From Tubiluchus corallicola (lineage: Eukaryota; Priapulida; Priapulimorpha; Priapulimorphida; Tubiluchidae): a stretch of 64,000 nucleotides of DNA. A program made the translations under genes and the position numbers. Positions 48,900-62,237 of the stretch are shown here, in pieces. Every line of letters begins with the position of its first letter. Positions within the stretch are counted from its first letter, which is position 1. The stretch is from assembly GCA_030141605.1 (NCBI GenBank), contig JAQGDQ010000033.1, positions 186,001 to 250,000 of the forward strand, given 5' to 3'. Under the pieces are notes generated by a model. The model worked only from the letters and a program-made list of their open reading frames with translations. It was not told the DNA's origin and searched no databases.

Positions 48900-51800
48900 T
48901 ACGTACAAATTTCTTTATCAGCTTATGAAATATCCAGAAGTAGGATACCTTTTCTTAGTTGAATTCTTTCCTTCAGACCATGAGTGGATTTTGTGTGATA
49001 GTGTGAAACTTCTAAAAATGAATAAATGAAAGTGAAAAAGAGAAGCCATTAGCTTAGACACAAAAATATTTAAAATTCTGTATTTGTGCAGGCATAGCAA
49101 ATGGTGGTTAAAGCAGTAGTGCAGCTTAATTTTTAAATGTGGTTTGGCTTTCACAGTTCATTATGTGTTGAGCATTTTCATGGAAAAGCCATTTATGAGG
49201 TATATAAACCGCTATGTCAACAAAATAACATAGAAGTGCTGTTACCAACGTGCTCTCTATTGGACGAAAGACAAAGCAAAAACTGTCCATAGTTAAGACA
49301 ACAAACTAAAATTACTAAGTGTGAGAGACATAGTTTCGACTACATACTACATACTACTGCACCTAATAAAGACTTTTTTAAACTTCAAAAGAATGTTCAA
49401 TGCATTAACACTAATAATTGTGACTGTTAACTGTACTGAATAGTGAACACCATCACGTGAAGTTAAAAAGTCACGGATTTGGTTCAGCGTTTTCATTGTA
49501 ATATTGTACTTTGTGTTATATTTAGTTTGAATTTAGTTGAATTATGTGGTATTACTGTTAAAGGTGTTTGGCTTTTTAAGTTATGTAATCATTTAAGTTA
49601 CCACTTATTATTAATTTTTGTTTTTTAAAGTAGGTTATTCTTAAACACTCATTTTAAAAGGTAATTTAGCAACTATAAAAGTCAATATAAACACACATTT
49701 AAAATAGAAAATTACAGGTATAAATTACATCAACTCCATTAATAATAATTTGCAACACAATCTAACTTAGGAGAAAACTATATAGGATGCTCGTGCTTGG
49801 TCAAGATCTCCGTGTGCCGCTGAGCTACATATCGAGCAAGGCGGTACACAGGGATGTTAAGCAAGTGCAGACGCTCCACTATCAGAGTTTTCGTATAAAA
49901 TAAAGACTGGACTGTGAGCAAAGCTGCACATGGTGAGCATTAGGACGCAAGAAAGCAAATGGTGTCCGTTTGGATGAAACTGAAAATCGTCATGTGCGCA
50001 AAACAACGTAGAAACAGCGAAAAGTTTTGTGCAGTTGCTTCTACTATTGGACAAAAAACGAAGCAAAAACCTGTCGGTAGCTGGAGCCACGTTACATATA
50101 ATTTTCTTCAAAATAAGGCGAGGGCAAAACTGAGTGAAGTGACACATTAAGCAGTGATAGCAATTTAATAGCAATTGGGTAACCCTGTCAGTAAAACTCT
50201 ACAGCAGTTGCTGATAAAAAAAACTTAAATGGTGGTTACTTGAAGCACTAACTAATGCTTCAAAACTGCAAATAATTAATATAAAATGTTATTTCAAATA
50301 ATGTAAAAATGAAAAACTAACATCTTAATAGCTTCTTAATATTTTCCTTGAAAATCAGAAAGCAACTTATAATTGCATTACATCAGACAGTTACAAACAG
50401 ATGTGTATTGCCCCACTATGAGGCATAAGGAAAGAAAGAACCATAGGCAAAAGCATATACCTTTTTTATGTAGGCGGATCTACAGTAATCGGTAATTGTA
50501 GTTTACTGGCAACATAATGCACAGCAAGATACATGGTGATATTAAGTAAGCATGACTGTTCACATAGCGTCAATGCAGATGCTATATGCAGTGTGGTCAG
50601 AAATGCATTACTGTAATCAACATTTTTTATAGTAACGAGTAGTGTGACACACCCTCTTGTAATCAGATTACTAGTTACTTATGCAATAGAGCTACTAAAT
50701 CTGTGTTACTTATCTATCCAAGAATAACATTTTAAACTTAGGCTGTTTTGATCATTCAAACTCCTTCCTTTTGTTTAACTCTGTAACACAACGTCTGTCT
50801 ATACACAGCAGTTTATTATTTTGCTCAAATAATGACCTTATTTGTCACTCGACTGTGTAATAAAAACTTCTACAGCTGTAGCTGATTGTTAAATAAACTC
50901 ATTGCTTGGTCGCATGCACATATTGTAGAACAATATAGGTAGCTCAGTAAAGCCTGGCCCAGTAAAGTACACGACTGAACGGCATGAACGCTATTGTGTG
51001 TGTGTTTGTTTGCAGCAGTTACGTGTGAAAGAAGGAGCTTTTGTCAAGTGGCAGTTCAGCCATTTCTTCACATTTGTAAATACTGAAAAACAAAACATAC
51101 AAATTGTTTCATTACACCTATGATTAGGAGACTATAGCTACAGCAGTCTGCACCAATAAGCTTTCCTAATAACTGATCAATAAAAATATTGCAGGAGTTT
51201 TGCTAGAAAATTGCTACTCAAACTACAACACAAAAGTAATCAGCAAGGGATTAAACTTTCTAAAAATAATCGGTATTTGATTACAATTTTCCCGAAGTAA
51301 TCAGTAATCATACCAAATAACTTTTCAAGAGACTTAGTGGAGAACCCAGTACTGGCTATAATAACATAATATGCTATTGCTGATCGCAACTTCAACAGAA
51401 CTTATATTACTAGTTATAATTAATCATAGGCCTACAGCTCTACAAATCAGATTTCACTTTTGTAATTTCTATATTTGCCATCATTTTTTGTTTTCAATTG
51501 AACTTGTTCTTTTTCTTTTTATATACCACCTCTTTTAGTTGTAAATTTTAAATAATAACTAGGCTGTGTTTATGACAAAGTCTTTGCTGGCTAGATCTTT
51601 GTCTCAAAATCATAATTTTGCTATTGCTAAATTCCCCATGCTTGATTGCCTAGTAATTCCATTTTGTTGCAAACCCATTTTAGCACTTTTGCCCATATAT
51701 CATGTGACCTGGACATACCCACGTTTTGAAAAATTCTTAGTACATATCAACCCTTAACTGCCTACCCATACGTGCAATAACATAATACCTCTAATCCAAT

Positions 51801-52287
51801 ACTGTAAATGGAACTGAGTGACAAACTCACTCGTCCTAATTTCCACATTGTGGGTCCTGCTGATGTGACTTTGGGCCAGGTCGCCCTATACCGTGCTGTG
51901 GCTACCTATGTTAAGTGCCTACCCTGCAAGTTTCGTGATTCTAGCTCTTATGGAGTTATTGACCAGACCCCGTTTTGACACTTTCGCCTATGTCACATGA
52001 CCTGACCATGCCCACTTTTCGAAAAATACTTAATGCACATCTACTCAATATGCGGTTACCCTAAATATATATACATAAACTGTGACTCGTAGACCAATAC
52101 TGTAAGTCTGTATGAGTGTAAGAGGAGTTGAGTGACAACGTCCACACATGCATAAACATTGGCTCCTAACTCCGAACTTTCCTAGACTCCAATTTCCGAA
52201 AGAGTTAATGCACATCTACCCTACAGTACAGGGCCTAGATACTTGTGAAAAAAATTTGAATGTAACTCAAAGCTCTGGGAGGAGTTG

Positions 52288-52460
52288 AGGGAAATAATAA
52301 TAATAATAATAATCTTTTATTTATCTTTTAACACACGCACAGTTGTAATACAATTAATTTGGTAACAAAAATGTGAAGAAAGGGCAGCGAAAGACCAATT
52401 GGTCATCCAGTCAGCTGCCCTTTGGTTAGTGAACATTTTTAATAAGCGCTATGCAACAGT
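52288..52460 (-). mobile_element. LINE 3' end with hairpin and (ATT)n tail
   Basis: On the - strand a perfect AAAGGGCAGC...GCTGCCCTTT stem (52381-52424) encloses an inner GACCAATTGGTC palindrome. About 65 bp later comes an ATT-repeat tail (52291-52313). The same hairpin design occurs at 55080-55125 beside LINE coding sequence, which identifies this as a 3' fragment of the same family. Confidence 0.65.
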
Positions 52461-54381
52461 GTATCAGTGTTAGTACTGCTAATAATAAAAGCTAAATTGT
52501 TACGAATGAGATTAAATTGATATGCTTATAACGTGTGTGACGTCAGTCTGGAATATAAGAACTACCGAGCAGCATTGCAACCCCTTTCTAATATAGTTGA
52601 ACTGTATTTTAGTATGATTTTGTGTATGTCCTATACTTAGGCTCCATTAATAGCTTAGGTTAGCTAATTGCTTATGTTATTTGAATGAGTCTTTAGTTAA
52701 TTACTCATTAAGCGAATTTATCTACTACAATAAAGCAAGTTGAGACTGTACATATATGAGCATGCACTTAGTTAGCTCTGGGAAGGGTCCCACCTCATAC
52801 CTGTCCTAGATCTCCTTGACAAGAAAACAAGTGATTGGCCATATGCTCAACTGAACAGGCTGTTTAGCCAATGAAACGTCGTATTAAAGGACAAGGTCAT
52901 CCAGTTTTACCTGTTCTAGAAATTGAAACCAGGTTCAACACAGTGTGTCGAACGTGCTAGGCCAGTGAAGTCGCCGAATATGGCTTCCGACGAACACTTA
53001 TTAACAATCGAAGTCAAGACTTAATTACTGTGGCGACAGAAAGTGATTTAAAGGGCACAGACACACCAAAGGGTTAGGTGTTCGAGCCGCGAGGCGGAAA
53101 CACCAATAAACTGGCTATCACTCGTTATTTGACGTACTGCTGTAAACGGAAATTCAGGAGATCTGGTGCAGAAACAACCAGGCGATGACCAGACGTTGTA
53201 TCAATGGTGGTTCCACGAGCTCCACAGGTCAGGACTTCACTGCACTCCACTAGGATTGGAGAAGTAACCACTTACGACTTCGGTACACCTGACAAGTGTA
53301 ACAGAAGTGACCACGTAAGATTCCACCACCTGCTGAGCTTTGGAAGAGTAACTGCTCAAGATTCCATGAAGTTCGCATAACCGGTTAGTCACGTTATTCC
53401 AGTTTCCAGAGTGATGGAGATCGTCAAACGTTAGAATCCGACAGCTTCCGACTGCAGTCACTACAACTGATAAGTATACTTACCTTACATCCTTCTCCCT
53501 CACCTGGGTTGGGCTAACTAGTCTTCTGTTTATCGTAGGTTGTCTAGAAACGTCGCTTGTAATTATAACAAGTTTGTTATTGTTTTGATTTAAAGTGAAT
53601 TGTTTTTACTTCTTGTTATCTCATTAAACCCAGAATTTATCGGTAATATTAAAAACAGTTTTATTTACTTCTATTCTGTATACATGTCTGTGAACTATGC
53701 TTAAATGGAAAGATTCACTGAACCCACGCGTCAGCACATATCGGTAATTAGTAGCAAAAAAGTGTTTGTGGTGTCGTAACGAAAGCGTCCTATATCACAG
53801 GTGGTACACCACACATATCACAACGTGTTAGTACAATTCATAAACAGTAATAATAAGTGCATAATATTAAAAAAATCAAACTGAAAATAACTGAAATAAG
53901 AACTGAAACAAGAACTGAAATAAAAATCTGACAACAGGAACATAATAACAATGGCAACTGAAATTTACTTTAGCATAATTCTTAGACATAAGCAAGTGAA
54001 TGTATAATGGAGTCATAATAATGTAAAAAAATACAGAGCGATTTTTGATGATCTGAGGTATAATAAATAGGCAGATAGTTAAAGCACAAAAAATTACCTG
54101 TATGACTGCATGAGGAGATTGACAATTGGAGTCCAGACTTTGAAAATGATCTACAGAAGTTAGACAATAAACAATTAAATATTGAAGTTAATTGAACCTG
54201 GTATAACAATAACTGCTCTTGCACGCAGTTAGACAATTTATTAGTGGGCAAAGAAATAAAAGTTGTAAAAGTTGTTGCAAAATACTGTACGCTTATATGT
54301 AGTTAATCTCAGTAATAAGTTTGCAAGAGTTGACATTTATATAATTTACTTAACTGACCGATACAAGTTGACTGCTTGAGA

Positions 54382-54714
54382 TCATCTGAAAGAGTATTCC
54401 ATAGAATTGTACCATTGTTTTAAAGTTTGTAGACCTTTTGTTGTGTTAAATCTTTCCTGAAAATAGTTTTGTTTGGTAGCTGCTCTCGTAGAATATTGGT
54501 GAACGTCACTAATCTTTTTGAAATAATTGCCGTATAATTTAGGTAGAAAGCCCTTTTTAATTTTATAGTTGAACATGAATTTCGCTAACTCAAGCTTATA
54601 AATTTCATAAATTTTTAATAATTGCAAAGCATAATAGGAAGGGGTAGCAAGGGAAACGGACAACTGACCGATGTCCAGTGTCCTTGACCATCTGACCAGA
54701 GGCCACCATACCAC
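54382..54714 (-). pseudogene. LINE retrotransposon ORF2, C-terminal fragment
   Basis: The - strand encodes LLKIYEIYKLELAKFMFNYK, then DVHQYSTRAATKQNYF, TTKGLQTLKQWYNSM. This matches the C-terminal tail of non-LTR retrotransposon ORF2 proteins (L.IYKLQ..KFMYK...H.YNTR....Y..P....G..S....G...WN.L). Reverse transcriptase motifs upstream are absent, so it is a 5'-truncated copy. Confidence 0.8.
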
Positions 54715-55070
54715 TGCCTGTTCCCTACCCTCAAGATCCTATCCAAAAAGGATGGTGACTATAGGTACTATCGTTATTCACTGTCGTAGTGCAATAACAA
54801 AGTGCAAATAATAAACGGTTGATTTCGAAGAAGATTCTGCTACAAGCCGAATCTTCATTAATTTAATATTTAAAAAACACACGGGTTATTCTGAAATCCG
54901 TACGTTTTAAAACGCCTGTTAAAACGTGGAATAAGTAATATAAGAAACCTTTATTTTAAAGAGTTAAGTTGCTGGGCCCCATCTACCGCGCAACCCCATA
55001 GACATACACATAGAACATTTATTTTCTCCAATTAGTTTAACATCAAATTTTTTTTAAATATTACGTAATT

Positions 55071-55830
55071 ATAATCATGGAGCAGGGCAGGGAAGGACCA
55101 TAGGGTCATCTAGTCTCCTGCCCTTTCTTATAAATAGATTAGTCATATTAAAAATTAACGGTGATCCTGCCGATAACAAAACCAAATAAGAAAAAAAAAC
55201 AAATAAAACAGTATAAATGATACAAATTATCCAAAACGAACTGAAAACAAAATAATAATAATAATAATAATAATAAAGTTGGATACCAAAATCTAAACAA
55301 AACAATACAATTATTCAGTAATTAGGATTATCATATGTAGTAGTTTCAAATGGGGTCTTATTAACAGGGGAATTTGACCAAGGTTAGCGAGTAAAGTAAA
55401 AAAAACTGAGAGTATGGAAAGATAAAATAAGTATCAAAAAAGTGTAATATAGAAAAATTTAAGAGAAACAGTAAGTATGGAAAGAGCAACAATTACTTAG
55501 GAGATGAAAAAAAACTTGCTAGCTTGCTTGTTAGTCCTACAAGTTATGTACTACAGGTATATTCATTTAGTAATAATTTTGTGTATTTTTTGGAAGCAGA
55601 AAATAAGCTACTTTCAAAGGTATCTTTTGGCAACGAATTCCATAATTTAACTCCTCGTGATTTTAAGCTATTGAAACCATGTCTGGTAAAAAATCTCTCC
55701 ACAAAATACTGTTCATTAGAAACAGCTCTTGTGAAGTAGGAATGTATATCAGAGACATTAGTGAAATATTCACTAAAAACTTCGGGTAATAAACCAGCAT
55801 TGAATTAGAACATAAACTACATATGTAATT
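55071..55830 (-). mobile_element. Second 5'-truncated LINE copy: ORF2 tail, 3' UTR, hairpin
   Basis: On the - strand from about 55800 the sequence reads GLLPEVFSEYFTNVSDIHSY, FTRAVSNEQYFVERFF, SLKSRGVKLWNSLPKD, the same ORF2 tail as at 54382-54714 and better preserved around KLWNSLP. The 3' UTR follows with an ATT/AAT run (55249-55277) and the AGGGCAGG...CCTGCCCT hairpin (55080-55125). It is truncated upstream, with no reverse transcriptase visible. Confidence 0.78.
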
Positions 55831-56465
55831 AAATTTAATTTTCATAATGACCCATCTTATTCACACCTAATCCAGAAACGTAATTTTGCTTGTTAAATTC
55901 AATATGTTTGAGAAATCTTAATTTGGTCATTTTAATGCATTTTGCTCTAAACTCATCAGCACCCTTTTTGCTACTTTATTTTTAGCCAATTTTTCCATTC
56001 AGACTGATTATTTTTATTTACTTGTTCCATGTCACTACTGTTTATTTCACAATAATTGCCAATTTTTACAATTTCATCATATCAACATTGTTCTACAATC
56101 TGTTTTTTGTTCTATATATACTCATTTAGCAATTCTATCATCGTCAGAATTCAATAATGGTGATAAAAACATTACCCTTTTGTGCTCAACTCTATTTTTA
56201 ATTGGCGAGCGGTTTACTTGAATTAAAATGTCCCAGTAAGGGGGGTTGTGTTTTTCTGACACAATTTTGACAGAATACTTTCTGACCGTTTCCACTCTTT
56301 CTTCTCTATAGGCTTAATAGAGGAATTTTTATATTTAGTACCATAGCTTCTCGGTAGAAGACACTACCAAGCTGTATTTATCCACGTGTGTAGTGTTTAT
56401 AAAATTTAAAACTTGAACGTTTAATTAATACTCTTTAATAAGTTGATAAAAATAGTTTTATAGTA

Positions 56466-59400
56466 ATGACGTCGAGTAAATGTCGTGTTTTTTCTATTCA
56501 AAGCCATGTTGTATCTGGTTACGTGGGTAACAAAGCAGCAACTTTTCCACTTCAGGTAATTTAGTTATTTGCATCAGAATTTCGCCTAGGGCCACATGCA
56601 TGGGAGATGAGCAAAAATGAGCCCCAATGCATTTAGATAATTTGAACTAATACAGCAGTAATATCTAGTCCGCTTTTAATGTATTAATTGGAAGGATTAA
56701 AAAGTAAGTTTTATTGTATTGTAAGTTTGTAATGAATTTCCGTTGTAAAATTTATACTGCTCTGCTGCGATCTTTTGCAAATGTGATGCATTGAGAGAAA
56801 TTTCCTTTTGTTTGCATGTAAGAGCACTATGGCTTCATTTGTGCCAACACTCCCCACTGTTGCATTGGTTACATCCTACTTGTGACGTAGGCATTATTAC
56901 CTAACTAACTGTTAGCCTCCGCCCAATCTAGGCTCCCCTGTTAACTGATGAGTCTGTTGCTATGAAACTTCTTTACTGTTTTCAATAAAATAATTTATTT
57001 TGCCTAAATATGTGCAGTTTTGGTGTTTCCTGTTAGTGAGCTTACATGCATTTTAAATCTCCTTGCTAAACTGGTACAGACGCGTCATTGTATGACGTAA
57101 CAGATACTTGTTGCTAGCTTGAAGCTAATGTATAGTACGCTTTAAAGTAGCGTCGAAATGTGTACCTTTTGCTTTATTTTTAAGCTGTTGGGGTTCGAAG
57201 TAGATGCCATCAACTCTGTGCAGTTCAGCAACCATACATGTAAGTTTGCTTCGCTGATCTTGTAACACCCATGTTCTTAAAACTGTCAAAAAGGGAAATT
57301 GGAATCAATAGTTCAGAAATTGGTGATTATACATGCAAACCGATATGGACAATTAATAGTTTTAAGGTTAGATTATTGGTTAATCTTGTCAAGTTGTTAA
57401 TCACATTTTATGTAGATTAATATAAATTTGTATTATGAGCATTTACTTCTACCTGTTAAAAATGAGTTTTCAGAAGATACGCTTAAATTTTGCAATGTCA
57501 GTATACTGACATATATAGTCAGTTCAACAGAATATCCGAATCTGCCTTTAATTTTATTGAATTTTTAAGTTACTGGTCAGTTACCAAGAATTGATTCATT
57601 ATAACTTTACAACTGAAATCTTATATAATAGGCTGATGTAAATATACATCTATTCTAGCCTAATTAAAAAAGTAAACATCAAGGCCATTCATTGTCACAT
57701 GTTGATAGTGTCCTGTAATATCAAGCAGTAGCATGTGAAATGTATGACATGTGTTTCTAGGTAATCTTATCAGCAGATCATCTTAGTACCAATTGCCATG
57801 CTGCACCGATAGGTGTCTTCATAATAATTTTAATTTTTGTTTAGTGTTGTGTTGTTTGTTTACGTATGTATTATAACAATTCTGTCAGCAATAGCAGCCT
57901 TTTCACATTTGTTTTAATTATTTATCAAGACAGTTCTCATTACGCCTAATATTAGTTGAATCTTTTGATTAACAAATTAATGGCATGGAAAACTTCATCC
58001 GCATCTGGTTCCTCTGCTTCAACTTTGGTTTCTTCCAACCATCAGCTCTCCTTCGTGAAGAAATCTTTCCGGGTTTTCTTATATTGCAACTACCACACGT
58101 TTTTTCACCAGACATTGTTGACACCTGTACAGCATTAGACCAACACTAGCAGTGCTGAACGCATTTTAATGTTAGGTTCAAATCACAGTTTTGTCCTTAA
58201 CTATTTCAATATACTACATGCGATTAATAAAAAAATTATAGTAGTGAGGTACGTGAAATTCAGCCAGAATGGTTATTATTACCATTTTACTGTTCATGTA
58301 TTAACTCAGAAGGCTGCGACTAGCAGCTAATTCAGATGTAATAATAATAATACTTACTTGTAGATCACACACAGATTCATGGAAGTATTTGATGTGCTCC
58401 AAGATTATTTTTGGCCATTTGAGATGCATAGTTGTATACAATTTGTGTAATTTCAGCAAGAAAAATTCAATACAGTATTATGTGACATGTATTTGTCTTT
58501 TACCACATACATTGTTAAATGTGCTAGAGATATCAGTGACATCACGGCAAAGCCAAACCAACTTATTTTTGCAAGTGCAAAGCTTTTGCCAGGTTTACAT
58601 ACGATATAGTTTATATCAACAATGTCTAAGCTACATTTTGATATTCAGTTCTTTTGATGTTTTAAATTCAGTACTGCTTTAAAGCCCTCAGTTTATATCA
58701 TCTGGTATCATATTTATATTCATTAGAGTTATAAGCCTTTAAAAAGTGCCATTGATGTTACTTGTTACATTGAATACTGTTTTGGGGTAGGTCTAGCTTA
58801 GAGTAAAATGTCGGTAATACATTTTTAGAACCTGTAACTTGACATTGCTATTTGTGACACCATATTTATAAGCAACATACTCTGATTCTCAATGTCATGA
58901 ACGGCAAGCACGACCGCCCTATAAATGAGGTGTAACACGTAGTTCTGGGGTCCTATAGTGTTAGATAATTTACTATTGGAATTCTGGAATTGGGCTAAGG
59001 CTTTGTTGTTTCATACGGGGCACGTGGAATCCGAGCCTAGGAGTCTTAATGAGCTAGTAATATTCAATGGTAGATAGAATACCAAAATAACTATTCAGCT
59101 GTATATAACACAATTTAATTGATTACTACTTTAGTAATCCTGGTAGGTTTTAACCAGGAGAAAATAAATAGTTAACAACAACAATCAATCACAGTACAGC
59201 AAATAAGTAAATATATTCTCTAGTCTAATAATAGAGAGGGAGATGTTAGTGGGCGTAGCACGTGCAGATGATGACACACCCTCGATGACGGCAATCCAAC
59301 GATGACCATGTACCAACGGAATTATGCTAAATAGCAAACACTGAGCAAAAGTACAAAAGTCTTGGCTCACCACATGCTCCATGAACACCATGTGAAACAA

Positions 59401-61755
59401 TAGCTGCTAACCTGTGGGGTAACATTCATGGATTCACCATCTATGGTGTGCTTCACCAAAATGGACTGCCCACCATAAACTTCAGCGTGACTTCAGACAA
59501 TGACGGTAACAGTAACCACCTCATCAAGCCAAAGCAACGCACTCATCATAGATCTGTCAGCACTGTAACAGTGGCTGTTGACAGAAGAAATAGTGACATC
59601 TGTTATGACGGCATTCCTCGTGGGTGATAGTAATTAGTAACTTATGCAATACGAGTAAGAAGCGCATTAACTTTGGTAAAGTTGCGAGACTGATACTGAG
59701 GCTTTTGAATACGGAGCTTTTCCTGTAGTTTATTTGTACCTGTTTCTGAATAAAAATTTGGCTGAAAGATCAATTAACATTTCAGTGTTTTAATTCTACT
59801 GACAGACAACTTGAGTGAGCAAGAAAAAAGAAAAATATACGTTACAATAATTAAAGATGTCCATTTCAAAAATTACAGCACGAGTTTTTGGTATCAAACA
59901 GTAATCTAATAGTAACTGCAGTCTTTACTGTCCATAAAAGTTTGTGCTCAAGATACCACCAATTTGCGTAATCACAATTGAGCTCAAAAAATAAACTGTC
60001 ACTTATCTCTGGAGGGAGCACTCACTACGTTAGTGCATTGGCAGTCACTGGGGTACACCTATCGTCTCTCCATGAAAGGGATACCACCTCCGGAACATCT
60101 CGTACTACGCTTGACATCACTAGGTGCTGTGTAGAGGGCTCAAAGTTGTTTTTTCGCTCAGTTGCATCGCAACATATTGTCCATTAGGATAGTATTAGGC
60201 CATTTAGAACTGTCCAGGATTTTTCACCAATAAAACATCAGCTCAACTAATTTCACTAGATAAAACTTAGATTTGTCCTCAAAGTTATAAATCCAACATT
60301 TTAACTGCCATATTTTCCAGCTTATTTCCCCACACTTCTCAATATCACATTTTCCTGTTACTGGAACAGTTCATTACATTTCAAGGTAGTTTGATACTTT
60401 AGACAGGTAACTATAGTACTATATAGGCGGGAAAGTAAAACACCCCTGTAATAAAGTAATAGGTCTGAAGCCAACACACTTTCAAAATGACCTGCATAAC
60501 AGTGGCATTTCGGTTAGCTGTGGGGCAGATGTAGTTTATGGGTACCTAGTACATTATTAAAACAACAGCAATAAAAAATAAAGTAAACTATGTAGGTAGT
60601 TTCCTTATACAAAATCAAACAAGAGTTAGGCCTCTTCGATCGAACAAAACATTTATCATTGAACCAAGTTGCATGGTATAATTTACAAAGTTGGTTACTT
60701 GTAATGTGCAAGAACACACTTTAGCTAAGGGGCGGACCTTGTCTGGTCCATCACAACGCCTACTGCATTATAACATCAACAATGCTAATCGACATTTCTG
60801 ACTGTCTTTTCACAGACATGAAAGATCAGACGATGGTCATTTTACATGACTTAAGCCTTTCAATAAACGGCCGACTGATTGCCAGTTGCACGTCTCAGAC
60901 ATTAGCTGTAAAGTATGTATTGTGTAAACTTCATACCAGTACGGGTTTCACACATTTGAAAGAAGCCGCGAGTATCCCAGGTATTGTAGAACACAACCAC
61001 AAGACGAGGCGGGTGTTAGTAGGACTCCTACACTACTACACTAATTAGGCTAATAATACAATATACCTTACTACTATAGTGACTACTATATTGCAAATAA
61101 ATTACACTAGCAAGTGACAAACAAGTAAACAAAAATATCGTAAATAATAGATGGTTTGTCACACTGTTTAAGTGACTGTAGTAAACATATGCTTAGCGAT
61201 AAGAGACGCCAGTCCAGTTATTTGTGTGAAAATTGGCAAGAAGTTATGTATTTTTCTTACTAGGGTACCACCATGTGAAGGGTCAAGTGCTGAATGCAGA
61301 TGATGTAGGAGATTTATATGAAGGATTAAAACTGAACAATATTCACCACTATTCTCACGTTTATACAGGTTTCTACTTTTATTACTTTCTATTGTATTGT
61401 AAACTTTATTAATGTTTTGTGATTATTTTTTGTGTAATATGTGATATTCTATGTAGCATTACAACATTATTTTTTCTGTTTGGTGTGATAATATTTACAT
61501 TTGCTGGATCACATTACAGTTTACAAATTATAATTTCCTAAAACATTGTAATAAACTTAGTATTAACTATCACATGTAATAAGTGATTTTAGTTAGATTA
61601 ATTATTATTCAGAAATGCAGACCGCACTGTATTATAATTAATACAAATTTTCAAATTTTTGTCATCTGCAGGTTATGTTGGCTCGGAATCTTTCTTATAT
61701 AAACTTAAAGACATTATAACAGAACTCAAAATGGAAAATCGAAATCTCATTTATG
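56466..61755 (+). CDS. PDXK: Pyridoxal kinase, first four exons (continues beyond the window)
   Basis: Pyridoxal kinase phosphorylates vitamin B6 vitamers with ATP to make pyridoxal phosphate in the cytosol. Exon 1 (56466-56555) starts at ATG and reads [20 protein letters not shown] then TFPLQ, the conserved ribokinase-fold N-terminus that contacts the pyridoxal ring (S, V, G, K). Exon 2 (57185-57239) gives [18 protein letters not shown]. Exon 3 (61264-61368) gives [20 protein letters not shown] then LKLNN. Exon 4 (61672-61755) gives [20 protein letters not shown] then NRNLIY. Joined they make about 111 residues, roughly a third of the family length, in good frame. The exon carrying the next CDPVLGD motif is not found before 64000. 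The codon across introns 2/3 gives Trp where Gly is usual. Confidence 0.93.
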
Positions 61756-62237
61756 GTAAGATATTTTTGCACATGATATTTTGACTGTAGCTTAATTCTT
61801 TATTGTGCTTATCATCATTACGATTCAGAAGTTACTTTGGCTGAACAGGGCTTTCATATTTATTGATATTTATTTAGTGATGAGAAAACCTGTTGTATTG
61901 TATAAGATTTTTGTTCTGAAAAAAAAACTAGCAGGACCCATTGTGGACTTCCAACTTGTCTGTAGGTTGTACTCGAAACATTCTAAAAATCAAGCATTGC
62001 AGCAACAGAGCAGTCACTAGGATGTGACAAAAACATGGCATTTTATCATTGTGACATATTGCCAGCTAACCCTAAAGTGATGCTTATTCTCATGTTATGG
62101 TCATTTGCTTTTATTGGTGCAAGGAGTGCGCCGAGGGCCCTATGTGTAAGGATCCACTTAGATGAGCTATATTCTCAACGACCGTGATTGCCTCACACAC
62201 CCAAATTGCAGTAGCAAAAATTCACATAATTCTTAAA

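Larger units (their letters stand above)
48480..56465. other. Repeat-rich region without a recognised host gene
   Basis: Between the mucin exon and pyridoxal kinase I find transposon debris (listed separately) and no exon that continues the mosaic gene. At 51670-52230 a motif of the form catgacctg..catgcccac.tttcgaaaaat.cttaatgcacatctac occurs in up to three diverged copies. A segment at 52520-53830 resembles retroelement terminal sequence (gtggcgacagaaag near 53027, tggtgtcgtaacgaaag near 53770), but no pol or gag is seen. Confidence 0.5.

Noticed and set aside
52520-53830. Possible LTR retrotransposon (PBS-like tggcgacagaaag and tggtgtcgtaacgaaag)
   Set aside because: No matching pair of long terminal repeats and no gag/pol similarity were found by eye, so it is described only as retroelement-like sequence.
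56950-56990. ctgatgagtctgttgctatgaaac resembling a hammerhead core
   Set aside because: The two conserved boxes are present, but the intervening bases cannot form stem II and no stem I or III partners are evident.
59160-60190. Moderately long open frames around 59.2-60.2 kb
   Set aside because: Interrupted by stops in every frame, with no domain motif or splice pattern; I could not assign it to a gene or a transposon.
60782-61048. 88-codon open frame starting [15 protein letters not shown]
   Set aside because: It sits within a pyridoxal kinase intron, has no recognisable domain and no flanking exons; chance or transposon debris is more likely.
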